Assembly (NCBI GenBank): GCA_030562195.1
Contig: JAUJPP010000005.1
Coordinates: 21,873,106 to 21,937,105, forward strand
Length of the DNA: 64,000 nt
Origin: Nipponacmea schrenckii
Lineage: Eukaryota > Mollusca > Gastropoda > Lottiidae
Reading direction: 5' to 3'
Shown: positions 32,041 to 42,539 of the stretch, one piece after another
How positions within the stretch are numbered: the stretch's first letter is position 1
How the letters are laid out: each line of letters begins with the position of its first letter
Position numbers and translations under genes: made by a program
The notes under the pieces: model-generated
Told to the model about the DNA's origin: nothing
Database searches by the model: none
The model's input: only the letters and a program-made list of their open reading frames with translations

Positions 32041-35000
32041 ATGACGCCGTGGATTTGCATTTTTGTCAGCTTGGCTTTGGTGGGTGTTTTGGAAGCTGGC
32101 CCCATGAAGAAAAGGAATCAAGGTGAATTTTCTGGTAAGTATTTATTTTCAACGTGTCAAAGAATCGTGTAAAACGAATTGTACGTTGAAATGATATATA
32201 TATTTTTTTTTTGATCGCCGGAGAATGGATAATTCATGTATCTATTTTCTAGCGTTCGGGTGCGTGGCTGTGGAAGGTGTACGGCGTTTCGATGTGCGGT
32301 TTGTTTGGGATGCGCGGGTGCATGTGTGAATGAGCGGGATTGTTTTCCGGCGGTCGGGTGTATGGACGCGGGAACTATATATTATTTCCATTTTATATAC
32401 ATGTACTTGTGTATTTTTAAACAAATTGTACGTTGAAATAGTGTATATTTCTTTTGCGGTCATGTACTTGATCGCCGGAAATTAGATCTGTCCATTTAAT
32501 ACACATGTACATTGGTATTTTTAAACAAATTGTACGTTGAAGTATTGTATATTTTTATTTGTGGTCATGTACTTGATCGCCGGAACATAGATCTGTCCAT
32601 TTAATGCACATGTACTCGTGTATTTTTAGACGAATTGTATATTGAATTATTGTGTATTTTCGCTTTTTTTCCTAATGTATTGCCTCATGGGCTGAATGTG
32701 AGACAGGACCATGTCCTTTTGTATTCGGCCTTATTCTGATCCATGTTTATAAATAGTTTATTATTATTTTTTATTAAGAACAAAAGGCAACCATTAAAAA
32801 TATATTTTGAATACAGCTATCACATTATCATTCGTTCATAAGTTTGTAATTTTCAGTATCATAAGTATCATTCCCCGTTCCTCAGACGTGATATACGAAT
32901 TTGATATTGTCACGGTTATTTGCAATCCCAAAATGGATCCGAGTAACTCCAATACAAGATGATCGTTTTAGACTGGCCCTATACCATGACGAAATCACAT
33001 CCGTATATCATGCCCCAGGATTAAGAAGGGACAGATTTGTTTGGATATCATTAGATTTATCATCCTTCCTCCAAAATGTATATAGGTGCAGAAATAAATT
33101 TATTGCTGGTAAAAGTTTTCATTTAAAATGTACACTTAAAATAAAGCAACATATCGTCTTTTTTTAGAATTGGAAGCTAATTTAACGGCATTATGGACCA
33201 AAGTTAATAGAATGGCAACAGGGGTACAGATTCATCTTCATGGAATGGCCGATGCTGAACCGCATATGGATAACCAAGCTGACGGAACACACGTACATTT
33301 ACACATGCACATGGGACACGGCGACCGTCATGGACGAGATAAGCATAGAAATCTCAAGGATGATCATGAAAATGGTAAAAATAATATACATTTTCTGGAC
33401 AATTCACTTGCAAGATATTATGAGATGAATTTCATATCACACAAGTTTGAGACAGATCTGCTTCACCTTCAAAGTAAAGGGTTGTGTTTGTCATATTATT
33501 ACCTCGATTTTTCGATATGCCTTTATATATTTTTTGTAGAATACCATTATGGTATCTGTCAAGTTGTGTCTAATACTGCTCTACCAGGAGAGGAACAACA
33601 ACCCATAACTGGCAATCTTTACTTTCGTCAAATGGTAAATTGCTCTTAAATATCTATTTCATTATTTACTACATGGCAACAGAACATTTTGAGATAAAAC
33701 TTCAAAGAAGTATTAAAGAGAGATATGCCCTTAATATTATTTATTTAGACTCATGGAAAGGGGTGTTTTGCATGGCCCCAAATGAAATTACCCCGACTTA
33801 TTCTGGAGTTAAAAGCATGATGTCAAAATATTTCCAAAAGAGATTTATATTTTTTTTAATTTGGAATACAGCCCCTTTAAAAAGTAGTTCAAGGCTGAAT
33901 GTTTAATAGATACACATCATATGACAGGAAATTCTCGCTTTGAAAACACCGTCCTACGTATGATTATTATCTTTCACATATCAGTGTCTCAGAGTGGTCG
34001 GTTCCTGTGCTGACAGGTGGACTTAAATATATAGGCCTATGTTTTGATGTCGATTCTCATTAAAGTGACATATTAGAGATTATTTCCATATGTCATTCAT
34101 CAGAATTAATCATTATGGTGTTAAAGTTATTGTTTAAGTACTGATCACACTCCCGATACAATATTAGTGAAGCCTCTTAGTTGAAATTTTCTCTTCCATT
34201 AAAGGCAATTCATCAAAGATGAAAGGCACCGTTTGAGATCTCTTCAATTTCCCTTCTTGAATTTTGTTGACCAAAATAATTACCTTGATTTCAACAATTT
34301 TAGCATGGTGAACATTTAGAAATTAAAGTTCATCTGGAAGGTTTTGACATGTCTGGGGAACATGCATCTCATCTTCATGGTCTACATGTACATGAATACG
34401 GTGATATGAGTGACGGCTGTAACTCCCTGGGTAGTCACTTTAACCCAAATAATAACCAGGAGCATGGTGGACCGCATAAGGAGAGTAGGTAAGAACCCAT
34501 ATTATTAACTCCGGTTCTTCTCCTTTTCACGCCGTCGTCATTAGCCATAGGTGCAGAAGAGTAGGACGTAACACTCAATTTCATTTCAATTTTCCTTTTA
34601 ACGTTTTTGACAAAGGTCGGAGATAACTTTCTGAAAATATCTACCGTTATCAAGAACAGACATAACTATTCTGCTCCCTACGGGTCTTTTTCAAAACCTA
34701 TAAGAACCAACTATGAAGTTTTCTAATTCTTTTAAGACTTGGCAATAACGACAAGGCAACAAACATGATATTTTGTTGATTATATAGGATCATATCAACA
34801 TTTCGTTATTTTGTCTATCGTCCAAACAAAATATTTCTACCATAATTTAATGAAACGGCAGATTACAAAACTTGCCAAATGGATATGAACGCAACAAATA
34901 CACGAGATTCTAAAATTCATCCATGTGTGTTTAATTACAGACATTGTGGTGATTATGGTAATATAGAATGTGACGAAGAAGGTGTAGTTCATAGAACGTT

Positions 35001-38000
35001 CATGGATGATCACACAGCACTTGAAGGCCCTTATAGTATTCTTGGTCGAAGTATTGTGGTAAGTGGACTGGCTTAACTGCTTCTCTTATTGTAACATAAA
35101 CAGTACAATTTATCTTATTCATACCCATGCTACAATCAATCATTAGTTTTCATTGGGATGGGCTTAGGTGTCCACTCACAGAAGCATCGTCACTTGAAGG
35201 CCCTTACAATATTCTTGGTCGAAGTATTGTGGTTAGTGGACTGGCTTAACTGTTTCTCTTATTGTAAGATAGCTTGCCAGGCAAGGTAACATACGCCCAC
35301 TGGCAGCATTGAATTTGAATAATAAATTGAATAATAACTCTAAAAACATTTATTGAATATTTTTTCAATGCCAATGCTCGCACCAAATTCCATCAAAATG
35401 CTTTGAAAAATTGTAGCTTCTTTTGCAAAAATAATTAAAAATTAATTAAAAAACACAAAATATTAATGAAGCAAATTTACTAAGTCAAGGGCAATAACTC
35501 AAAAACTGTTCATTAAAAATAGTCAAATTCAAACTTGACTACTGTCAATTCTAATCCTTACACCAAGTTTCATCAAAATTCATTTAAAATTGGAGGATTT
35601 ATTGCATCAACACTAAAATTTTGACAAGATTTAAAAAAAAGTCAAGGACAATAAATCAAAAACTATTCATCAAAAACATTTTCAAATTTGAACTTAACCG
35701 CTTCTTATTAATTCCAATGCTCACACCAAGTTTCATCAAAATCCATTGAAAATTGTAGCTTCTATTGCACCCTCAATAAAATCTTACGAAGTCAAAGGCA
35801 ATAACTAAAAAAGGTTCATCGAAAAATCGTTAATTTTGAACTAGACTGTCGTCTTATCAATTTCAATACTCATACCTAGTTTCATCAAATTCCATTGAAA
35901 ATTGTAGCAATTTTTACACATTTTACTTAGTCAAGGGCAATAACTCAAAAACGTTCATTGAAAAATCTTCAAATTCAAACTTGACTGCCGTCTTATCAAT
36001 TCCAATGCTCACACCAAGTTTCATTAAAATCCATAGAAAATTGTAGCTTCTATAGTGTCTACAACAAATGAATTTTTACACAATTTTACTTCGACAAGGG
36101 CAATTGCTCATAAAGTGTTCATCGAAAAATTGTCAAATTCGAACCTGACCACCGCCTTATCAATTCCAATGCTCATTCAAATCCATTGAAAATTGTAGTT
36201 TCTATTGCATCAACAATTAATTTTGACGTGATGTAAATAAGTCAAGGGCAATAACTCAAAAACCGTTCATCGAAAAATCTTCAAATTCGAAACTTGACCT
36301 CCGTCTTATCAATTCCAATGCTCACACCAAGATTCATTAAATCCATAGAAAATTGTAGCTTCTATAGTGTCTACAACAAATGTTGACGAACCGACAGACC
36401 GACGGACCGACGGACAGGGGTGATGACAATATACGTCCACATGCATGTGGGCTTTATACTAAAATCAATTTCGGCTGACTGACCATGTGTAAAAAATGTA
36501 CTTAAATGGGAATCAGCCTAACTGAAATTTCGTGAGAAGAAATAAGCGTTTCCAAAATTACGACCATTCTTAGTGCAGGCGCTGCAAAATTATCTTATTT
36601 CAAATACAAGGACCAGGAAAACGTTCTCGCCTAGAAAACAAATAATAAAATGAAGAACTTCATGCAATAAGCTTATTTATGAGATGGCCAACAATAGCGG
36701 TGTCTTGGTTTCTCCGACAAAGACTCTCCGCCTCCGACTATCCGACAAGCCATTTGAGACTTGATCTTCGAGTATTGAAAAGCACGTTTTTCTAATGAAG
36801 GCTACAATAAGAAGTTGGAATGTTTTATTACATATGACGAAACGAAACTTACAATTAACAAATCTTGTTCCTTTTTAACATGAAAATATTTAGCACTGTG
36901 GTGGGTTAAACGTGAACTGTACAATTAGCGCGCCACGTTATTATTTTTACTTGTGAGTAGAGATAATGTAGGCGACCGCATTTTCGATTTTCTGTTGTTA
37001 AATCGTAAATAGGCCTATAGTCATAGGTAGCCTGTAGCAGCCTATACGACCTGAATTTAAATTTCCTCAAGTTTTAGGTAATGTAACATTGTAATCTAGA
37101 TTCTAGCCTCTATGGTAGTCTAATTGTCAGAAATTAATTGAAATGTATGCAGTTGTACGTTCTACTTTTCTGCACCTGTTTGGGCTAATGAGGACGGGCA
37201 GACGCCATGTAGTGTGCAATGAGGTAAATTTGCCAGGCCAGCGGTAGGACTATGAGCCTACTCTTATTTTCGATTTACAACTGTCGAGAGATCTTTAACG
37301 TGCAGAGCACACCGGGCCTTGGTTTATCGTCCTAGACTCTTATTCCATGTCAACCTCTCTGACCTGCATCACTAACAGGGGGAAACCGGCTTGAGAAATC
37401 CGAAAGTTGTATCTCGACCCATGCCGGGATTGAACCCTGGACCTTGGCGAGCAAGTGTCCAACTAACAGATACAATGCGGCTCCCTATGTTTTTGTGGCA
37501 TTAGTTAGCGATAGTATGTTTCGTCCTCACTAGCCCAAACAGGTGCAGAAAAGTAGAACGTACAACTGCATTTCATTTAATTTCTAACAATTTTAGAGAG
37601 GCTGGAATCTAGATGCTTCACTTTTATTACAGTGTTACATTACTTAAAACTTGAGGAAATTTAAATTCAGGTCGTGTAAGCTGCTACAGGCTACCTATGA
37701 CTATAGGCCTATTTACGATTTCACAACAGAAATTCGAAAATGCGTAGCCTACATTATCACTACTCACAAGTAAAAATAAGAACTTGGAGCGCTAATTGTA
37801 CAGTTCACGTTTAACCCACCACAGTGCTAAATATTTTCATGTTGAAAAAGAGCAAGATTTGTTAATTGTAAGTTCCGTTTCGTCATACATTATCAAAACA
37901 TTTCAATTTTTTATTGTAGCCTTCATTAGAAAAACGTGCTTTTCGATTCTCGAAGATCAAGTCTCAAATGGCTTGTCGGATAGTCGGAGGCGGAGAGTCT

Positions 38001-38751
38001 TTGTCGGAGAAACCAAGACACCGCAATAATAGACATATCTGATTGGAGTCTTGTACATTGATTCAAAATATATTTTTGATCTTTACAGATACACGAAAAT
38101 GCTGATAATCTTGGTTCAGAAGTCGATGCCTCTGGTGCGGCGGGAAAAAGATTAGCCTGCTGTGTCGTTGTTGGTTCTATGGATCTAGATTGGGATACAA
38201 TCCACGGTGAACACGAAGCTATGGTGGTTGTCGAAGAACACCAACATCAGGACATGTCTCATTCTCATCACAAAGATCATAGATCAAATGACTATACTCA
38301 GCGCAGATATAGTCATGACGATACTCATCACGGGTATCATGCTGGACACGGGGATCATAAAGGTCATGAGCACGAAAATCATCCCTATCATCCAGGTCAT
38401 GAAAACCATGAGGGTCATGTTCATCCTGAAGAACATGATCCCAACGACGAAGGCCATACCGATCACGTAGGCCACACACACGAAAATCATCCCTATCATC
38501 CAGGTCATGAAAACCACGAGGGTCATGTACATCCTGAAGAACATGATCCCAGCCACCAAGGCCATGCCGATCACGTAGGTCACACACACGAAAATCACCC
38601 TGATCATCCAGGTCATGAAAACCACGAGGGTCATGTACATCCTGAAGAACATGTTCACAATCACGAAGGCCATTCCGATCACGTAGGTAAAAGAAGTAAG
38701 AAACGAGACGGGAAGGGCAAGAAGAAAGGAAGAAAAAATAAACAATCTTAA
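32041..38751 (+). CDS. Secreted Cu/Zn superoxide dismutase with His-rich N-module and tail, copy 2
   Basis: Tandem paralogue of the gene at 24609 with the same six-exon structure and identical lengths for exons 1-5: 32041-32134, 33168-33374, 33540-33634, 34304-34488, 34941-35058, 38089-38751; 453 aa. The signal peptide, HxH-rich module and all Cu/Zn ligands are conserved (HVHEYGD, SHFNP, EHGGPH, RHCGD, IHEN). Differences include a changed segment after the signal peptide (MKKRNQGEF versus KRKSKKGAF), KESR for KENR at the exon 4/5 junction, and a third copy of the 36-aa His-rich repeat, which explains the 36 extra residues. Intron 5 has grown to 3 kb through two mobile elements. Both genes look intact, so a dosage or divergence role is possible but not shown. 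Confidence 0.93.
32170..32660. repeat. Tandem repeat of about 105 bp in SOD copy 2 intron 1
   Basis: The motif ATTGTACGTTGAA recurs at about 32178, 32425, 32529 and 32634 (the last as ATTGTATATTGAA). Each is followed by GTCATGTACTTGATCGCCGG and then TAGATCTGTCCATTTAAT in the better copies. A GC-richer stretch (about 32250-32370) interrupts the first unit. SOD copy 1 intron 1 is short and lacks the array. Confidence 0.75.
34535..34595. mobile_element. Short fragment of the long-TIR element family (SOD copy 2 intron 4)
   Basis: The stretch GGTGCAGAAGAGTAGGACGT and its surroundings match the inner part of the terminal repeat of the element at 36697-38024 (CAGGTGCAGAAAAGTAGAAC). Another fragment lies at 49466-49530. 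Confidence 0.5.
35191..35268 (+). pseudogene. Partial tandem copy of SOD exon 5 and its donor
   Basis: CACTTGAAGGCCCTTACAAT and the following bases repeat the last ~45 bases of exon 5 (ending at 35058) plus the start of intron 5. The donor has changed from GTAAGT to GTTAGT and there is no acceptor, so it should not be spliced in. It abuts the pearl-like element. Confidence 0.8.
35274..36460. mobile_element. Pearl/HINE-like element with ~150-bp tandem core
   Basis: The left end reads TTGCCAGGCAAGGTAACATA and the right end carries the palindrome CCACATGCATGTGG (36437-36450) just before the terminus. The core has about six units starting CAAGGGCAATAACTCAAAAA (near 35486, 35643, 35792, 35931, 36094 and 36243), each with a CACCAAGTTTCATCAAAATC segment. 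This organisation fits molluscan pearl elements, now viewed as non-autonomous Helitron-like elements. A related element is at 59987-60800. No coding capacity is seen. Confidence 0.65.
36697..38024. mobile_element. Long-TIR DNA transposon (1328 bp, ~500-bp inverted repeats)
   Basis: The left arm 36697-37195 and right arm 37523-38024 are long inverted copies, with outer ends GCGGTGTCTTGGTTTCTCC and its complement. The flanks are AACAATA and AATAATA, a 7-bp target duplication with one change. The empty site survives in SOD copy 1 as GGCCAATAATAGACATATC (28233-28251). The spacer holds a tRNA-like segment but no transposase. Confidence 0.88.
37385..37490 (-). repeat. tRNA-derived (SINE-like) segment inside the long-TIR element
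   Basis: On the minus strand a box-B-like GGGTTCAATCCC (37437-37426) lies 3' of an A-box-like TCTGTTAGTTGGACA (about 37472-37458). This is the spacing of an internal RNA polymerase III promoter, followed by CGGCATGGGTCGAGATAC. The acceptor-stem ends do not pair, so it is not a tRNA gene. Confidence 0.5.
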
Positions 38752-38889
38752 GAACGTCCTAGACTATTTTATTATTGTTTAATCGATAAAATATCAAAAA
38801 AATTTATCTCATGAAAGTTTTTGAATTTTATGTTTTGGTTTCATGTAAGTTTGAAATGTACTGTAAGTAAGTAATTCCACCCAAATCGT

Positions 38890-38895
38890 AATAAA
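38890..38895 (+). terminator. Poly(A) signal of SOD copy 2
   Basis: AATAAA lies 139 bp after the stop codon, in the same context as the hexamer of copy 1. Confidence 0.6.
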
Positions 38896-39210
38896 AAAGG
38901 TTAACTTATTTGTGTGTTTTATACTATTTTAAATTCTGAGATTTGAGTTGTGGATGTCTTGAAGAGACAGGTTGATTAGGGGTCGTGAACAATAAGTAAA
39001 TAGTCTTCAGAAGGATTATAATTGCATAAACTAGGAATTTGTATTTAAACATATATTTCCAATATTGTTTCGGGTCTCACTGACAAGTCATTTTCATATT
39101 CAAATGATTGGTCAAACGGATTTCAAAGCTGTCTCTTATACAAATCTCATCCTTAGGAATTGTGACTATCTTTTACTTGTGGTCATTCTAAAAAAAAATC
39201 AAATGGATCT

Positions 39211-40059
39211 AAACAGAACACTAGAACTTTGAACAGCTCCGATCATGGCAGCAATCCATTATTCCATGGATTTCGGACCTTTTGATACTTTTAACCTTTC
39301 AATTTCGATGTTTTTAAAAGTTAAAAAAAATTTTAACAGGCAATTAACAAGAACCTTCGGGTATCTAATACAAACTCAAATTTATACATACATTCCAGAA
39401 ATGTCAATTAAAAATTTTGAATTGTACATAATAATGGAGAAAAAAGCTTCAACATAAAGAGGTGGAAAAAATATTTTTATTAAATCTTAAGGGTAGATTA
39501 ATATTTATCTAATATAACGTTATCGTATGGTTAATTTTATGGTCTCGCGGTAGATTTAATATACAGGTAAGTGTGAAATTTGAACATTATGTGACGAAAT
39601 GTTTTTACTGATATAAACATGGTCAAGGAAAGAGTACTACCTTCGGTAGTGTTAAGGTGATCTGAGAGAAGTATTCCCACAAAAAGCACGGGCCTAGGTC
39701 ATAGAGCAAGAACTATACATTTCGAAGTGCCGTTAGTTCAGTAAGTAAAATAAATAATATACAACATAATAATTTGGCGGTACCGACTTATAGTGATGAA
39801 AGAAATATCGAACAAATGTATATACAAAGTTCTCCTTACAATTCCCATAAGAATGATAGGCCTGTAGTTCAATATCTAAAATATATCAATAATATAATAT
39901 CTATAATATAGGCTACATTCTGAAATGAACTATTTAGTCAATGTCATATTATAGAAGGGCAATGCTGAACAAGTTGACTGTAACCAAATGTTTTAAAACA
40001 ATCCATTATTGGATTGAAACCCCTCATAATAACATAATCTGAGCTTGATCCAATCAATA
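39211..40059. other. Intergenic, no gene seen
   Basis: AT-rich sequence between the SOD duplication and the Penelope-like remnant. The 70-codon frame at 39245-39457 has no recognisable motif. Confidence 0.5.
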
Positions 40060-42530
40060 ATCTAGCTCTAACATTTGGAGAAATAAATCCAACGGACAAA
40101 GAGTATGACTACTTAACAAAAAAATTTCGAATGAAAACCAGCAACTTATATGGTCCTCCTAAAATACATTAATCGAAAGAAATAAAAAACGCAGTCAAGG
40201 AGCAAAAAAGTGAATATGTTTAACTTCCAAAACCAACATATCTTAAACTGAGACCCATTATTGCTGGGTCATCCTGTCCCACACACCGCCTTAGTAAATA
40301 TGCACATAGTTGAGGATGACGAATTAAGGAATGAATGGTTGCAAGAACTCGAAGTATTTCTTCTTTCACAAAAGTATCCAAAAAGCTTGATTAAAATAGG
40401 TATTGATAAGGCTAAACAAATCCCGATTGAAGAACTACGGACAACGCGTGAAAGTTTAACGAAAATGATAAGATACCATTTGTTGTCACACACAATCCTT
40501 GTTACCAGAATATATTTTCTGTAGCGAGAAGAACTTTAAAACGACTATTGACCCGTGCCAAATTTGACTTTACAGAGAAAAAAGAAAATTTCCAAGTGTC
40601 AAGGTGCAAAGATTCCCGGTGTGGTACATGTGAATTCATCCATGTTGGAAGCGAACTCAAAACAAAATCCGGAAAAACAATATATACTAATACCAACATG
40701 ACGTGCAAAAGTGTAAATTTGATATACTACATTGAATGCAGCGGCTGCAGAGAAATGTATATCTGACAGACCGGTAATAGTGTAGTTGAAAGAACACGAA
40801 TTCACCGACAACATATCAGACAGCCGCAATATAGGAAAATCCCACTAAGTGAACATTTAGATCATTGTGGTAAAGGACTCTCCAAAATTTTCCCTTTCTA
40901 TAAGGTTGATATAGAATGTGACATTAAAAGACCCATAAAGGAAAAATACTTCATAAGCAAGCTCAAGCCCAAGGTAAATGCTCAGTGATTTTCTTTAAAT
41001 ATACACAACAAAAAAAGTGTTGAAAAAACCACTGGTACATCATAAAATGGAGAGCACCCGAAAGGGGTCTTGTAGGGCATTCTCCCATGGGGATTTGGGT
41101 TTTGATTTATTGTGGTTTCCTTTGGAAAACAATCGCGCAAATGCAATAATGTGCACGAGAAAAGCATGAGGCATGAATTTTGCAAAATGCAGTATCTCCC
41201 TGTGGTAAAAAACGTGTATAAAAATCGTTGTTAAAAAGCCCAATCCATTCACACACAAAATGCCGGTTGGACGAATGTCAGAAGCTGTTAAGTGGCAGAT
41301 TATTGGCCTGCGCAGAGCCGGGCATTCTTTCAAGGAGATTGCCAGAGGAGAGTGCACTGATCTGATGAAAGCAGATTTCTCCTGCATGTGGTGGATGGCC
41401 GAGTGAAGGTTTGGAGGCGTCCAGGCACAGCTTATGTACCAAGGAACATCATGCCAGCGGTAGCCTATGGTGATGGTTCGGTTATGGTATGGGGCTGCTT
41501 CTCATTTGATTGCAAATGGACCTACAAGAATTTGACAGGGGCTCGCTACCTCCAGGAAGTTCTCGATCCAGCTGTTTTTCCGCATTTTGATGACACACAT
41601 TAGCCAGCAGACCCGTACTTATGGATGACAACCCTAGGCCTCATCGCTCGAGAGCTGTCACCCAATTCATCCACAACAATGTTGTTCAGAACATCCCTTG
41701 GCCAGCGATGAGTCCAGATCTTAGTCCTCTCGAACATGTTCGGGACATTTTGGGGCGCAGGATTAAATCTCGCGACCCTCCTCCACAGAACTTGTACCAA
41801 CTGGAAGCAGCCTTGCACGAGGAGTGGCGTCAGATGCCCATGCAAACATTCCAATGTCTTGTGAGGGGTATAAGGAGGAGACTGGAAGCAGTGATCCAAG
41901 TGCGGGGTGGAAGTACCCGATATTGACTGGTATTGATTCTCTGATCATCATTTGTGCTTTTTGACATTCCGTTAGGGCTCTGTCAACAATAAAATTTGAG
42001 ATCTCACCATACTTTTTTGCATTTTCGTTTTCCTTAATTTACACCCTAATTTCTACACAGTATTTCCACATGCCATAAAGTCCAGATTTTCAAAACTTAC
42101 GTTTATGTTACAGTCAATGATCCATTTTATTGATATTCACATACTCCTGTCTCAAATATTTATTCAGGTTTACGTACATGAGTTAAACAGAACAGTACTA
42201 TACCAAATAGTAGGGGGTCGCAACACTTTTTTTGTTGTGTATAGTTAAAACTGGCCCTTTTTATACAGAAGATAAACACTTTCTGTTTTAGATTTAGAGG
42301 GGGTTTATGTAAGGGATAGAGGCCGAAAACTGTCTATTATGTTTAATAACATAACGCCCCTCACAAACTGTCCTCTCTCTAACATAATAGACAGTTTGAG
42401 GACTCCATCTTACTTAAATAATAGCCCTACTAAATTAAATTATTCATTGCTTCACTGGTTGAAACGTCGCTCAAATAAAGTTAGTAATTGAATTCCATAA
42501 TAATTTGTTTATCTTCATCAAACACCTTTA
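40060..42530 (+). mobile_element. Penelope-like retroelement remnant, interrupted by a Tc1 element
   Basis: Translated blocks in shifting frames match a Penelope-like reverse transcriptase and its GIY-YIG nuclease: YDYLTKKFRMKTSNLYGPPK, LRPIIAGSSCPTHRLSK, FLLSQKYPKSLIKIGIDKAK, ELRTTRESLTKM, then CGTCEFIHVG, SVNLIYYIECSGCREMYI and QTGNSVVERTRIHRQHIRQP. The catalytic core of the reverse transcriptase is missing between the SCPTHRLSK and FLLSQKYP blocks, and stop codons are present. The coding remnant ends at about 40990. A Tc1 element fills 41004-42239. Beyond it, GGTTGAAACGTCGCTCAAA (from 42460) resembles the hammerhead-like terminal repeat at 9303-9454 and is taken as this element's own 3' end. 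Confidence 0.7.
41004..42239 (+). mobile_element. Decayed Tc1-type transposon with intact TIRs
   Basis: Termini CACAACAAAAAAAGTGTTG (41004-41022) and the exact inverse (42221-42239) are flanked by TA. Coding remnants in several frames start with MPVGRMSEAVKWQIIGLRRA (about 41261), the N-terminal helix-turn-helix of Tc1 transposases. A deletion follows, then DGRVKVWRRPG, GDGSVMVWGCFSF and, in another frame, NPRPHRSRAV, WPAMSPDLSPLEHV and LEAVIQVRGGSTRY (41621-41926), which is the DDE domain. Frameshifts and the deletion make it non-autonomous today. Confidence 0.88.
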
Positions 42531-42539
42531 CTAAATGCC

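Larger units (their letters stand above)
29670..39210 (+). repeat. Segmental duplication, copy 2
   Basis: Tandem partner of 23120-29240, see that entry for landmarks. It is longer because it has gained a MULE-like fragment (30911-31672), an expanded array in SOD intron 1, a pearl-like element (35274-36460) and a long-TIR element (36697-38024). It lacks the two insertions found in copy 1. Confidence 0.9.

Noticed and set aside
32236..32463. Cys-rich plus-strand and overlapping minus-strand frames
   Set aside because: Fall in a GC-rich insert of a tandem repeat array inside an intron; composition explains the open frames.
35480..36400. CRISPR-like array
   Set aside because: The regular repeats of ~150 bp are long, degenerate and have no unique spacers; they are the tandem core of a pearl-like element in a eukaryotic intron.
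37385..37490. A true tRNA gene
   Set aside because: Box A/B-like sequences are present, but the ends do not form an acceptor stem and it lies inside a transposon; kept as SINE-like.
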